61,338 bases of DNA. Source: Candidatus Methanodesulfokora washburnensis (lineage in GTDB: Archaea > Korarchaeota > Korarchaeia > Korarchaeales > Korarchaeaceae). Made by a program: the position numbers and the translations under genes. The stretch spans positions 1 to 61,338 of the forward strand of contig NZ_RCOS01000066.1 of assembly GCF_003947435.1 (NCBI RefSeq), written 5' to 3'. Under the pieces are notes generated by a model. The model did no database searches and was not told the DNA's origin. It saw only the letters and a program-made list of their open reading frames with translations. This document shows positions 35,830 through 45,562 of the stretch, piece by piece (position 1 is the first letter of the stretch; each line of letters starts with the position of its first letter).

Positions 35830-37420
35830 TGTAATAGGGATGATAGCCGAGGTCACAACTCCAACTGAAGTGGAGTTTGTGGCAAGCAGGGATCACATAC
35901 CTCAAGTTGGAGATTATGTTATGCTTGAGTTCGATGGAAATAGGAGCATACTTGGCATGATAACGCATGTGGAGAGAGGCTCTATAGAGCTATCGGATAG
36001 ATCATTAAGGTTTGCAGAAGAAGTGGAGAAGATAGTCAGGATGATTGGAGGGAAGCCGAGCAACTGGGCTAGGGCAACAGTAAAGCTTCTCGGCATGGTC
36101 ACAAATACCGAGAACGGAGTTGAGCTCATGATGCCCAGATCTCCTCCTCCTACAGGAGGAGCTGTTGGAAGAGCTCCATCGGACGTTCTCAGGAGAATTT
36201 TCAGCGACGCAGGCCAAGTTAAGCTCGGCCATCTTCTCACAAGGGAGGATGTTGAGGTGAGAATTGATATAAATGAAGTTGTCTCAAGGCATTTAGCTGT
36301 ACTTGCAGTTACTGGAGCTGGGAAATCCAACTCCATTGCTGTTATAATAAAGGAAGTTGTGGAAAGAGGAGGTCCTGTTGTCCTCTTTGACATGCATTCA
36401 GAATATGCTGGAATAGACTTGGGAAACGGATGTCCTGTAGTGGAGATAGATCCATTTTTAGATGTGAACAAGCTTAGCTTGAAGGAACTAGCTAGACTTC
36501 TTGGTATCAGCTATGAAAAAGCTGCGAAGCAGTATATATATCTGAGGAGAGCTTGGAATCTGATCAATCAAGCTTATGACAGGGACAGGATAAATGAGCT
36601 GATCAAGGAGGCTGGAGGAAGTCCGAAGGGAAGTGCTGATTTCCTTGAGTGCCTTGAGCTTGTGGTTAAAAAGATGATCGAAGCAACAAAGCAGGATAAG
36701 CCCAGAGTTCAGCTCATCGATAACGATATAGAGATAGAGAAGAAGGACAGGAACAGCATTTACAGCCTTCTTGCTAGGATAGAGAATCTGAAGGAGAACT
36801 ATGGAAACATAATAAAGCCAAATGAGGGGGAGATAGCCGATAGAATTAGAGGAGGCACTCTTGTAGTGGTGAAGCTGGGGTCGGTTGACACCGATATATC
36901 GGATGTGATAGTGGGACATGCCCTCTCCACAATACTATCAAGAGCGAAGAGGAGGATAATACATGGAAAACACCACATTCCAGTTTTAACTGTACTAGAG
37001 GAGGCACATATCCTCATACCAAACGATAGAACCACGTATACAAGGGAGGCTGCATCAAGAATTGCAAGAGAGGGGAGAAAATTTGGCGTAGGCCTTATAC
37101 TTGTCAGCCAGAGGCCGAAGAAGCTGGATCAGGATGTCCTATCCCAGATGGTGAATAAGATAATCTTGAGGATAGTTGAGCCAGAAGATCAGAGCTATGT
37201 AGTGAGGGCTACTGAATTCATGAGCGAGGAGATGCTTGAGTACCTGCCATCCTTAAATGTGGGAGAGGCTATTTTAGTCGGTCCCATGGTGAAGATACCC
37301 GCTATAGTGAAGTTCGATAAGTTTGAGGGGAAGAGGGGAGGAGCTAGCATAAGGGCGACCGATGTGTGGAAGATTTCTTCTGAAGACAGTGAAAACCAGT
37401 ACTGGGAGATGATAAGATGA
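35822..37420 (+). CDS. herA: HerA bipolar DNA helicase/translocase
   Basis: A 532-residue hexameric ATPase of the FtsK/HerA superfamily. An N-terminal HAS-barrel precedes Walker A (AVTGAGKSNS, near residue 164), Walker B (TVLEEAHIL) and the arginine region (RIAREGRKFGVGLILVSQRP). I start at the ATG at 35822, overlapping the nurA stop, with GGGAGGGAG upstream. It loads and drives NurA. Confidence 0.95.
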   Translation: MNDVIGMIAEVTTPTEVEFVASRDHIPQVGDYVMLEFDGNRSILGMITHVERGSIELSDRSLRFAEEVEKIVRMIGGKPSNWARATVKLLGMVTNTENGVELMMPRSPPPTGGAVGRAPSDVLRRIFSDAGQVKLGHLLTREDVEVRIDINEVVSRHLAVLAVTGAGKSNSIAVIIKEVVERGGPVVLFDMHSEYAGIDLGNGCPVVEIDPFLDVNKLSLKELARLLGISYEKAAKQYIYLRRAWNLINQAYDRDRINELIKEAGGSPKGSADFLECLELVVKKMIEATKQDKPRVQLIDNDIEIEKKDRNSIYSLLARIENLKENYGNIIKPNEGEIADRIRGGTLVVVKLGSVDTDISDVIVGHALSTILSRAKRRIIHGKHHIPVLTVLEEAHILIPNDRTTYTREAASRIAREGRKFGVGLILVSQRPKKLDQDVLSQMVNKIILRIVEPEDQSYVVRATEFMSEEMLEYLPSLNVGEAILVGPMVKIPAIVKFDKFEGKRGGASIRATDVWKISSEDSENQYWEMIR

Positions 37421-38604
37421 GAATAGTTCACATTGCGGATACTCACCTAGGAAAAAGACAGTATGGCATTTTAGAGAGGGAACAGGATCTGTACAACGCA
37501 TTTGATGAGGCTGTGGAGAAGATAGTTGAAGTGAAGCCTGATATAGTGGTGCACTCAGGGGATATATTTGACAGCTACAGACCGGCTCCTTGGACCCTCC
37601 TCAGGGCTGTCAATGGAATAATGAGGATAGTTGAATCAGGAGCTAACTTCATCGCAGTTCAGGGAAATCATGATCTAGGTCCGAGTCCTGAGGGAGGAAA
37701 GGATTCCCCATTCCCTCTTCTGGAGAGGATATTTGGTGAGAAATTCGTTTATCTTGGAAGAAAGAGACCATTTATCAGATTTGATGATGTGATCATATGC
37801 GGGTTGCCGTATCATCCAGCATCCATGAGAAAACAGCTGATATCCTTAATCGAGGATATAGCAAAAAGCGTTAAAGATGACAATGGATTCAAAATAGCGG
37901 TGCTTCACCAAGGGATATCCCCTTTTCTCTCGGAATACAAGACCGAGATTCATAAAGCGGACATAGAGCGATTACCCTTTGACTACTTTGCCCTAGGGCA
38001 TTATCACAACAGAAGGGAGCATAGCGATGGCAGGAAGATCTATGCATATCCAGGATCTACCGAGAACATAGAGGAGAGAGAGGTAGAGGAGAGCAGGGTT
38101 CTTGGAAAAGGATTTTTCCTTATAGATACAGAAAAAGAGGAGAGGAATTTCATAAGGCTTGAGAGAGTGAGACCTTACTACATACTGAAGAAGAGCATAT
38201 CCAGCATAATGGGAATAGAAGAACTCATGAATGAGGTGAGAAGGATAGCTTTATCCGAGAAAATCCCTCCAATGATGAGAATAAGAGCTAAGACAAGGGA
38301 GGATCTGGTGGATGAAGTTAACAAAGCCCATAAGGATCTATTGGACGAGCTTGAGGGAAGATACCTCAGGATCTTCCTTGATATAACCTCAGAGGAGATG
38401 GAGAGAGTGGAGTTGGAAGGAGCAAGCTCGCTTGACATAGAGGAGATGCTCAGGGAATGGTTCAAGGAGAGAGAGCTTGAAAGAGAGCTGGGTATTGAGA
38501 TCTACAGGGCTTTCAGGGAGGGGAAAAGAGGGGAGGATCTGAAAAACTTTGTCATGAGAAAACTCGAGAGGTGGTTGGATGAGGTTAATATCGGTCGATC
38601 TTAG
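37417..38604 (+). CDS. mre11: Mre11 DNA repair nuclease
   Basis: A 395-residue phosphoesterase. The five metal motifs are visible: ADTHLG, SGDIFDSY, QGNHDLG, VLHQG and ALGHYHNR. The C-terminal part after about 330 is helical and should hold the Rad50-binding region. It starts with an ATGA overlap on herA and overlaps rad50 by 26 bases. Confidence 0.96.
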   Translation: MRIVHIADTHLGKRQYGILEREQDLYNAFDEAVEKIVEVKPDIVVHSGDIFDSYRPAPWTLLRAVNGIMRIVESGANFIAVQGNHDLGPSPEGGKDSPFPLLERIFGEKFVYLGRKRPFIRFDDVIICGLPYHPASMRKQLISLIEDIAKSVKDDNGFKIAVLHQGISPFLSEYKTEIHKADIERLPFDYFALGHYHNRREHSDGRKIYAYPGSTENIEEREVEESRVLGKGFFLIDTEKEERNFIRLERVRPYYILKKSISSIMGIEELMNEVRRIALSEKIPPMMRIRAKTREDLVDEVNKAHKDLLDELEGRYLRIFLDITSEEMERVELEGASSLDIEEMLREWFKERELERELGIEIYRAFREGKRGEDLKNFVMRKLERWLDEVNIGRS

Positions 38605-41272
38605 GAACTTCAGATCCCATGTAAACACTAAACTTGATTTCTCAGATGGAGTTGTGGCCATAGTAGGGGAGAACGGGGCCGGAAAGAGCTCCATTCTTGA
38701 GGCCATAAACTACGCTCTTTTCCCAATGAGCTACAGAAATCAGGAGGAGCTAATGAGGAGGGGCTCAAGGGAGATGGCAGTCAGCTTGGTCATCGAGATA
38801 GATGGGAAGCAGTACAGGATAACTAGGACTAGAAGGGAGGGAAAACCTGAGTCGAAGCTGGAGGTTAAGCAGGGTGATATGTGGAGGCTTATTCAGCATG
38901 GAAGCCAGGATGTGAACAAGAGCTTGGAGGAGCTCGGTCTCAGATCTGATGTTTTTGAGAACACAATATACATAAGACAGGGGGAAATTGCCTCTCTGCT
39001 GAACGCAAAGCCTGCTGAGAGGAAGAAAATAGTCGGAAGAATTCTGGGAACGGAGGATCTGGAGGAGATATATGAGGATCTAAGGGATGTGATATCAGAT
39101 ATAAGACAAAGAGAGTCGGAGCTTGAAGGAGAGATAAAGAGAGTAGGAAGCCTGAGAGAAGAACTTGAAAGGGCAAGAGAGGATCTAATTAAGAAGAAGG
39201 AGAAGAAAAAAGAGTTAGAGAAGGGAGAAAAAGAGCTTTCCATTAAGATAGAGGAAATAAAGAGGAGAATAGAGGAAGAAGAAAAGAGAAGAGATCTTTA
39301 CCATAAATTAAACGCTCAGCTGGAGGAGAAAAAGAAGGAGAAAGCTGAAAAGGAGGTGAAAAGAGAGGAGATAAACAGAAGCATTGCATCTAAGAATGAG
39401 GATCTCAGGGGAGTTCTGGGCCAAGAGAGCATAAGTGAGCTCGAGAGAAAAGCTAGGGTTTATGAACCGTATCTCAAGTACTGGCAGTTAATAGGGGAAA
39501 TACAGTACATAAACAACGATATCATGAGATTGGAGAAGGAGATTGAGGAGATAGAGACAGCAATGAAGAAAATACCAGAGCTAGAGGAGGAGAGAAGCAG
39601 GATTGAGAAAGAGCTTCTTGAGGCTGAAGGAGAGTTAAAGAGCATGGAAAGATTGGAAGGAGAGCTTAAATCAGAAAGAAATAGTTTAATTAAGGCTGAA
39701 AATGAGGTAAATTCCCTCAAAAACAGTATAGATGGAATATTAAAGTCGATAGGCGTTGAGGATATCTTCGCTCTGAAGAAAGTACTGCTCGAGGCTATAG
39801 CAAAGGTAGATGAGCTAAACAACTTGATATCATCGCTTGAAGCTGAGAAAAAGAGCAAGAATAAGGAAGTATCCGGTCTTGAGGAGATGATAGAGATTCT
39901 GGAGAGAGGGGAGAGAAGATGTCCAGTTTGCTCAACTGAGCTTTCTGATGAGAGGATAAAGGAGGTAATTTCGGAGAAAAGAAGTGAGATAGATGAGCTT
40001 ATAGTGAAGATAGAGGAGATTGAGAAGGAGATTACAAACAAAAGGGAAGAGTTAGAGAGAATAAAGAAGAAAGCCGATGATATGACAAGGCTGGAGAAGG
40101 ACATCGATTTCATGAATAGAAGCCTTGAGGAAAAGATAAGTGAGGTGGAGATGAGAAGGGAGAAGATAAAAAATCTGGAGCTGAAACTTCGTGAGAAGTC
40201 TGAGAAAGAGAAAAGATTTGATGAGCTCAAAAGGAGAATTAACGAGCTCAACAGAAGCATTGGTGAATTAAGTAAACATGGAAAGACTGTAGAGGAACTT
40301 TCCAGAGAAAAAGAAATGAGAAGAGAAAAGCTTGACTCCTACAGGAAGAATCTTGAAGTCTTAAACAATGAAGCTGAGAAAATAGCTGAAGAGATAAGAG
40401 GAATAGCAGGAATAAGCACAATAGAGAAAGGACTTGAGCAAGAACTGGAGAAAGCTAAAAGAAGAAAGGAAGAAGCGGACAAACTTATAAGAGATCTAGA
40501 TGAGCTCAGAAGAAGGCTGAATGAGGTAAATCTTGAGATAGAAGAACTTGATAAGCGGATAATTGAGCTTAGAAAGGAGATTGAGGATATAGGGTTCAGT
40601 GAAGATACCTATTCTGAGCTAAAGAGGGAGCTGGAGAACCTAAGCAGAGAGAAGGAGAAGACGGCTAGGGAGATTTCACAGCTGGAAGGAGAGATGAGAA
40701 TAAGAGAGGAAAGAGTTAGATCACTTGAAGCCGAGATATCTGATCTGGAGAGAAAGGAAAAAGTCCTTGAGAGAATAAGAAGATTTTTAGATGCCTTGCA
40801 TGAGGTTAGAAACGCTTTCAGCAAGGATGGAATCCAGAGAATATTGAGAGAGAGGGGAAAAGCAGCTATAGAGCACTACTCCAACAGGATATTTAGAGAC
40901 TTCAGTCTCCCATACGAGAAGCTGGAGCTCACTGAAGACTACGGAATAAACTTGATAAGAGGGAATGAGAGGTTCTCCATTGAAAATTTAAGTGGAGGAG
41001 AGAAGATAGCTGCAGCTATATCTCTTAGGCTTGGAATTGCATTGGCAAAGGCTGGAAAAATGGACTTTCTCATAATGGATGAGCCCACTGTTCATCTAGA
41101 TGATATAAGAAGGGAGAACTTGATGGAAATAGTGGATAGGCTGCCACAGTTAGGAGGAAGGATGCAGCTCATTGTTGTGACCCATTTGAAGGATTTTGAG
41201 ACTGTTGCAGATCAGATAATAAGGGTTAGAAGGGACAGATCCGGAAATTCTATAGCAGAAATTGCTCAATAA
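38579..41272 (+). CDS. rad50: Rad50 ATPase
   Basis: An 897-residue SMC-like protein. Walker A is GENGAGKSS near the N-terminus and the C-terminal half carries LSGGEK, the ABC signature, and LIMDEPTVHLD, the Walker B. Between them lie two long coiled coils around a zinc hook, CPVC, near residue 447. With Mre11 it tethers and processes DNA ends. It is the last gene of the resection operon. Confidence 0.97.
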   Translation: MRLISVDLRNFRSHVNTKLDFSDGVVAIVGENGAGKSSILEAINYALFPMSYRNQEELMRRGSREMAVSLVIEIDGKQYRITRTRREGKPESKLEVKQGDMWRLIQHGSQDVNKSLEELGLRSDVFENTIYIRQGEIASLLNAKPAERKKIVGRILGTEDLEEIYEDLRDVISDIRQRESELEGEIKRVGSLREELERAREDLIKKKEKKKELEKGEKELSIKIEEIKRRIEEEEKRRDLYHKLNAQLEEKKKEKAEKEVKREEINRSIASKNEDLRGVLGQESISELERKARVYEPYLKYWQLIGEIQYINNDIMRLEKEIEEIETAMKKIPELEEERSRIEKELLEAEGELKSMERLEGELKSERNSLIKAENEVNSLKNSIDGILKSIGVEDIFALKKVLLEAIAKVDELNNLISSLEAEKKSKNKEVSGLEEMIEILERGERRCPVCSTELSDERIKEVISEKRSEIDELIVKIEEIEKEITNKREELERIKKKADDMTRLEKDIDFMNRSLEEKISEVEMRREKIKNLELKLREKSEKEKRFDELKRRINELNRSIGELSKHGKTVEELSREKEMRREKLDSYRKNLEVLNNEAEKIAEEIRGIAGISTIEKGLEQELEKAKRRKEEADKLIRDLDELRRRLNEVNLEIEELDKRIIELRKEIEDIGFSEDTYSELKRELENLSREKEKTAREISQLEGEMRIREERVRSLEAEISDLERKEKVLERIRRFLDALHEVRNAFSKDGIQRILRERGKAAIEHYSNRIFRDFSLPYEKLELTEDYGINLIRGNERFSIENLSGGEKIAAAISLRLGIALAKAGKMDFLIMDEPTVHLDDIRRENLMEIVDRLPQLGGRMQLIVVTHLKDFETVADQIIRVRRDRSGNSIAEIAQ

Positions 41273-41282
41273 TAAAATATAG

Positions 41283-41290
41283 CTTATATA
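41283..41290 (+). promoter_or_regulatory. TATA box of the small heat-shock gene
   Basis: The block cttatata is placed so that transcription should start near 41312. This makes the ATG at 41326 the likely start, because the ATG at 41299 would lie upstream of the transcript. Confidence 0.45.
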
Positions 41291-41325
41291 CTTCTTGCAT
41301 GATAAGCTACAGGAAGGGCGTAAGT

Positions 41326-41808
41326 ATGGGAGATGATGAGGATCCAGTCGACTCTTGGTTCAAGGAAATAATGAAGATATTCATGCAACTTGAGAGGGAT
41401 ATGAGGAAAATGCTTGAGGACGAGGGGATAAGAGAAATCGAAAATGAAGAGGGACCCTTCGTATATGGGTACTATTATGGGCTTGGACCGGATGGAAAAC
41501 CGGAGATAAGGTACTTTGGAAGCAGGGAAGAGATAAAAGAGGTCGATGAAGGAAATTATGATATAATGGATTATGGTGATAGAATAGTGCTAGTGGCTGA
41601 GGTCAAGGAGGAAGAAGTGCTTGTAGAGGTGCAGGCAGAGAAGATCAGAGTTGAAGGGGGAAATGAGAGAAGGGAGATTAGACTTCCATGTAGGGTGGAT
41701 CCGGAGACTGCAAGCATAAACTACAAGAACAATGTTCTCACAATCGAGGTGAGAAAAGGAGAGGGGAGAGGAACGAAGAAAGTTAAGCTGAGGAGAAGTT
41801 ATGTATGA
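41326..41808 (+). CDS. Small heat-shock protein (Hsp20/alpha-crystallin)
   Basis: A 160-residue chaperone. A charged N-terminal helix (residues 1-35) precedes the alpha-crystallin domain: VVLAEVK-type strand (RIVLVAEVKEEEVLVEV), then REIRLPCRVDPETASINYKNNVLTIEVRK, which carries the family's strand-turn pattern. The C-terminal tail is short. The start is chosen from the TATA box position and AGGAAGG upstream. Its end overlaps the convergent PAC2 gene by ten bases. Confidence 0.85.
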   Translation: MGDDEDPVDSWFKEIMKIFMQLERDMRKMLEDEGIREIENEEGPFVYGYYYGLGPDGKPEIRYFGSREEIKEVDEGNYDIMDYGDRIVLVAEVKEEEVLVEVQAEKIRVEGGNERREIRLPCRVDPETASINYKNNVLTIEVRKGEGRGTKKVKLRRSYV

Positions 41809-42548
41809 TATGGAACACCTTCCTCCTTCTTCCCCTCAACTTCCTGCGTCTTAACCTCCTTCGGCTTGGTGCTCTCTCTTATCACTTCATCCATTTCCAC
41901 AAGCTCTGACATATCTGTTTTCACACCAAGCCACTGCTCCAACACGCTGAGAACCATCATCGCTGCCTTGGGATCAGGGAGGGATCCGGGAGTTGTTCCT
42001 AACAGGCATATACTTCTCATTCCCCTCACTTTAGCCAAGCCTACTACGACTCCAGCTGCTCCTGTTACATATCCTCCTGTCAGTCTTTTTACACCATATA
42101 TCCCCATCTCATCAAGCATCTCCTCTGGATAAGCTGCTCCATAAACTCCGAGTCCCTCATCCGTCACATATCCTCCTAGGGAGACAACAAGCTTGGTTCC
42201 GAGCTTCTCAGCATAATCCAAGAGGAGGTTTATCACTTGGTACTGTCCCCAAGGTATTGGCTGAGCCTCTGAGGTCACCAAGAGAAGGGATCTTCCAGTG
42301 CTGGATCTGGCATGATATATCCTGTATGAGGGGATCTCTAGCTGAGATCCATCCACACTTATCCCCGCATTTCCATCAGGTAGAGGTATGAGATCCCCAT
42401 ATATCTCTGCTATCAGCTCCGCCTTAAGCTGGTTTATCAGATGGGATACAGCTATTTTGCTCACTAGACCCACTCCTGGGACTCCATGTATCAACACCGG
42501 ATCTTTTAAGTCGACTTTCTTCAGTTCAACAAGCTTGAGAAATGACAT
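41799..42548 (-). CDS. PAC2-family protein (proteasome assembly chaperone-like)
   Basis: A 249-residue protein of the PAC2/PbaB superfamily, related to eukaryotic proteasome assembly chaperones. Seen: IHGVPGVGLVSKIAVSHLI, PIPWGQYQVINLLLDY, VVSLGGYVTDEG and GSLPDPKAAMMVLSVL. A second, related protein is at 45552-46310. GGTGG precedes the ATG. Proteasome genes are not nearby, so its role here is inferred from the family only. The last 25 residues are a charged Lys/Glu tail. Confidence 0.85.
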   Translation of the reverse strand: MSFLKLVELKKVDLKDPVLIHGVPGVGLVSKIAVSHLINQLKAELIAEIYGDLIPLPDGNAGISVDGSQLEIPSYRIYHARSSTGRSLLLVTSEAQPIPWGQYQVINLLLDYAEKLGTKLVVSLGGYVTDEGLGVYGAAYPEEMLDEMGIYGVKRLTGGYVTGAAGVVVGLAKVRGMRSICLLGTTPGSLPDPKAAMMVLSVLEQWLGVKTDMSELVEMDEVIRESTKPKEVKTQEVEGKKEEGVPYHT

Positions 42549-42643
42549 ACATCCACCAGCTCATGTCTCATGTAACCTATTTTAGCCTTTCTATTTTCCA
42601 GTCAAGTTTTTAGCTTTTTCAATAAGCATCCCTAGGATGAAAA

Positions 42644-43948
42644 ATGAGAGTAGTGGTAATCGGATATGGGACTGCCGGTCAGACTGCTGCTTCTTTTGCG
42701 AAGAAGTTCGATGAAAATGCTGAGGTAATTGTAATAGAGAGACACTCATATCCAATATACCATCCCTGCTCCCTTCCGATGGTGCTGAGCGGAAAGTTCA
42801 GCTTGGATGAGCTCTATGAGAGGAAGCCATGGCCCGGAGTGGAGGTGATAACAGGAGCTGAGGCGAAGGAGATAGATAAAGAGAGGAGGATCGTGAAATA
42901 TGAGAAAAACGGCACATATAATGAGATAGAATATGATAGCCTTGTGCTTGCCATGGGGCTGAAACCAACATTTCCACCCGTAAAGGGAATGGATTTAGAG
43001 GGAGTTGGGACTGTATGGGACATAGAATCAGTAAAAAACTTGAAGATAGGGGACAAAGTAGCGGTTGTAGGAGGAAGCGCGACTGGAATAGAGGTATCAG
43101 CAGAGCTTTCGAAAACAGGAAGGAAGGTCTACCTATTTGAGATGATGGAGCAGCTTATGCCTGGAAAAGTGGATCCTCCAATATCTTCACTCGTGGCAAA
43201 AAAGCTGACTGAAATGGGAGTAGAAGTTAGAGTGAAATCCCCACTGAGGGAGATATTGGGAAAGGATAGAGTGGAAGGAATTGATGTTGGTGAGAGGATA
43301 GATGTGGACAGCGTGATAGTGGTCACAGGAGCTAAGCCAAACTCGGATTTAGCGAGAAAATCTGGAATAGAGGTTGGGGAGACAGGGGGAGTGAAGGTCA
43401 ATGAGAGAATGGAGACGAGTGTAAAGGGCATATTCGCAGCAGGAGATGTAGCAGAGGTGAGGGATCTGATAACAGGGCTTCCCACAACAACAGGCCTTGC
43501 ATCAACAGCACTTGTACAGGGAAAGGTGGCTGGATGCAATGCTGTAGGCGGAAATGAGGTTTACAAGGGAGCTCTAAGCCCATTCATAGTGACCTTGGGG
43601 GATTATCAGTTCGGAGGAGTTGGCCTTACCTCATCTCAAGCAGAGAGACTTGGAATAAGACATGAGACCATGAGAATAATGGCATCCGATCTGCCAAAGT
43701 ACAACAAGGAGAGGGACAGGGTGGTCCTCTGGGCAGTTGTAGGAGAGGATGGCAGACTTCTGGGAGCCCAGATATTCGGAAAGAGGGAGGTAAGGGGGAG
43801 ATTGATGTTCTTAACTCTCGCAATAGAGATGGGACTCAGAGTTCAGGACATCAGAAAAATCCCGATTCCATATCACCCAGATATATGCGATGTGAACGAT
43901 CCTATATCGATGCTCTCCGATGTCTTCCACTTAATTCACAAAAGTTAA
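42644..43948 (+). CDS. Pyridine nucleotide-disulfide oxidoreductase (CoA-disulfide reductase/NADH oxidase-like)
   Basis: A 434-residue FAD enzyme. The FAD motif VVIGYGTAGQTAA is at the N-terminus; the single redox Cys is in YHPCSLPMVLSG (about residue 44), as in CoA disulfide reductases and NADH oxidases/persulfide reductases. The NAD motif VAVVGGSATGIEVSAELS and FAAGDVAEV follow, with a C-terminal dimerisation domain. It reduces CoA disulfide, polysulfide or oxygen with NAD(P)H. AGGATG lies upstream of the ATG. Confidence 0.88.
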   Translation: MRVVVIGYGTAGQTAASFAKKFDENAEVIVIERHSYPIYHPCSLPMVLSGKFSLDELYERKPWPGVEVITGAEAKEIDKERRIVKYEKNGTYNEIEYDSLVLAMGLKPTFPPVKGMDLEGVGTVWDIESVKNLKIGDKVAVVGGSATGIEVSAELSKTGRKVYLFEMMEQLMPGKVDPPISSLVAKKLTEMGVEVRVKSPLREILGKDRVEGIDVGERIDVDSVIVVTGAKPNSDLARKSGIEVGETGGVKVNERMETSVKGIFAAGDVAEVRDLITGLPTTTGLASTALVQGKVAGCNAVGGNEVYKGALSPFIVTLGDYQFGGVGLTSSQAERLGIRHETMRIMASDLPKYNKERDRVVLWAVVGEDGRLLGAQIFGKREVRGRLMFLTLAIEMGLRVQDIRKIPIPYHPDICDVNDPISMLSDVFHLIHKS

Positions 43949-44202
43949 GCTCTAGAGCTGCTGATAAGCTCGCCCAATATTCCATCTGCTTTCTCAGTCG
44001 ATATTACCTTCTTTCCCAATATTACGGACAAAAAAGCTATAAGTGATGCATCTGCTTCTTTTGGATCCGTTATGACGACAACTTCCACCTTTCTCAAGGT
44101 TTCCAAAAGCTCCTTTAGGCTCTTAGGATTCTTATAAAGCTCGTATCCGCTGAGATCTATCCCTTTTGGTTCCTTATTTCCAACTATCATCAAACCTGGC
44201 AT
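43945..44202 (-). CDS. Hypothetical protein, 85 aa
   Basis: I do not recognise this protein. A short alpha/beta pattern (GLMIVGNKEP, KVEVVVITDPKEAD, SVILGKKVIS) suggests half of a Rossmann-like fold. Its start lies inside the last codons of the DUF354 gene (13-base overlap), so the two are translationally coupled and perhaps interact. It converges on the flavoprotein gene and their stop codons overlap. Confidence 0.6.
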   Translation of the reverse strand: MPGLMIVGNKEPKGIDLSGYELYKNPKSLKELLETLRKVEVVVITDPKEADASLIAFLSVILGKKVISTEKADGILGELISSSRA

Positions 44203-45224
44203 TGTATCACCTTCTCAACAGCCTCCACAGGGCTCTCGAGTTGTTCCACTAGATCCCTTACATTTCTCCTGTATCTTTTCGGGGATGACAGTATCTCCTT
44301 TGCTAGAGGAGCTGCCTCTTTCCCTGAGGAGAACCTCCATAGTGGAAAGCCCATCTTTGAGAGGAAATCGTTCACATACAAAGGTACATTTAATGGAAAT
44401 ATTGAAATAGATGGTGTTCCTACAAGAGCAGCCTCCCTCGACATGGTACCTCCTCCAGTGACAACAAGGCTCGAGAAGAAGTAAAGGGAGGAGGCATCAG
44501 GAGGAGAGGATGGTATTATTATGGAGCTTCCATACCTCCTGCTGTAGTAATCTCTTTGGTCCTCATATCTGGGCATTAAGACAACCTTATAGCCCATCTC
44601 AATAGCGATATCTATTATCACTGATATACCTGCCTCATCTTTTAAGTATGAGGCCTTGGATTCCTCCGGCCTTATTATAACAAAATCTCCGTCTAAACCA
44701 AGTTTTTCCACCTCTTCCTTTCTAGGTATGGCCTTTCTCATCCATGCAACTTCATCAACACCATTATAGCTGATAAGCGATTCTTTGCATGCCCAGTTTC
44801 TCAGGTATAATTCCTCCGGCACAGCCACAGGGTGTATTATCCTCCAAGAGAGCGGGAAAGTGAGCCTGCATACATGAAAAGCATGAGGAGTATCATTTAT
44901 CGTAACTGCCCTTATTTTCAGCCCAAATGCAACTCTTGTTGCCTCTGGAGAGGAAAAAGATATGAGAATATCTGGTTTTCTCTCCTTAACTATGTCTATC
45001 AGCCCCATCATTCTTTCTGCATACTGAACTAGCTTATCCAGCTTGTTCTCCCCATAGCCTCCCACAGATATATAGCTCAGATCCCTCATCTCCAGCATCT
45101 GCTCTGTCTCCGCATACCTTCTACATGTTACTAGGAGCTCCTCTCCTCTTTTTCTCAATTGATCTGCTATTTCAGCCATCAATCTTGCCTGCTTTGGCGT
45201 GAGAGCATCGAGCCAGATCAGCAT
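44190..45224 (-). CDS. DUF354 (COG1817) glycosyltransferase-like protein
   Basis: A 344-residue protein with two Rossmann-type halves, like GT-B glycosyltransferases and UDP-GlcNAc epimerases. The N-terminal WLDALTPKQARL and the C-terminal VVTGGGTMSREAALVGTPS are DUF354 marks. Its reaction is not known. It overlaps the PadR-type gene upstream by seven bases and the 85-residue gene downstream, so all three form one operon. Confidence 0.82.
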   Translation of the reverse strand: MLIWLDALTPKQARLMAEIADQLRKRGEELLVTCRRYAETEQMLEMRDLSYISVGGYGENKLDKLVQYAERMMGLIDIVKERKPDILISFSSPEATRVAFGLKIRAVTINDTPHAFHVCRLTFPLSWRIIHPVAVPEELYLRNWACKESLISYNGVDEVAWMRKAIPRKEEVEKLGLDGDFVIIRPEESKASYLKDEAGISVIIDIAIEMGYKVVLMPRYEDQRDYYSRRYGSSIIIPSSPPDASSLYFFSSLVVTGGGTMSREAALVGTPSISIFPLNVPLYVNDFLSKMGFPLWRFSSGKEAAPLAKEILSSPKRYRRNVRDLVEQLESPVEAVEKVIQCQV

Positions 45225-45562
45225 ATGCTCTTCCCTGAGAGCTTTTCATAAGTCTGTTTTATAAACTCAAGTCCCTTTTCAAGCATCTCCTTGCCAGCAT
45301 CTGTTATCTCGAAGTAATCTCTCATTCTCCCGGATTCACCCCTTCTCTTCGTCATCTTGACAAGTCCCTTGGATCGAAGAGATCTAAGCACTATGTAAGA
45401 TGTCACTTTCGCAGGTCTCCATCCAAATCTCTTCTCTATTAAGGAGTCCAACTCATATGGATATTTTGGTCCCTCTCTTAAAAGAGAGAGTATATATATC
45501 CAGAGGTTTTCCCTCGTCATCTTCTCCTTCAACCTATCAAGAGGAATGTTATCACCCCACAT
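45218..45562 (-). CDS. PadR-family transcriptional regulator
   Basis: A 114-residue winged-helix protein. LWIYILSLLREGPKYPYELD, then SYIVLRSLRSKGLVKM and DYFEITDAGKEMLEKGLEF, match the short PadR-s2 group, in which the C-terminal helix forms the dimer. The ATG at 45562 lies inside the end of the PAC2 gene. It probably controls its own operon. Confidence 0.85.
   Translation of the reverse strand: MWGDNIPLDRLKEKMTRENLWIYILSLLREGPKYPYELDSLIEKRFGWRPAKVTSYIVLRSLRSKGLVKMTKRRGESGRMRDYFEITDAGKEMLEKGLEFIKQTYEKLSGKSIC

Noticed and set aside
39460-40260. A 266-codon frame opposite rad50
   Set aside because: It is the Ser/Leu/Ile-rich mirror of the Rad50 coiled coil, a typical antisense artefact of Lys/Glu-rich helix coding.
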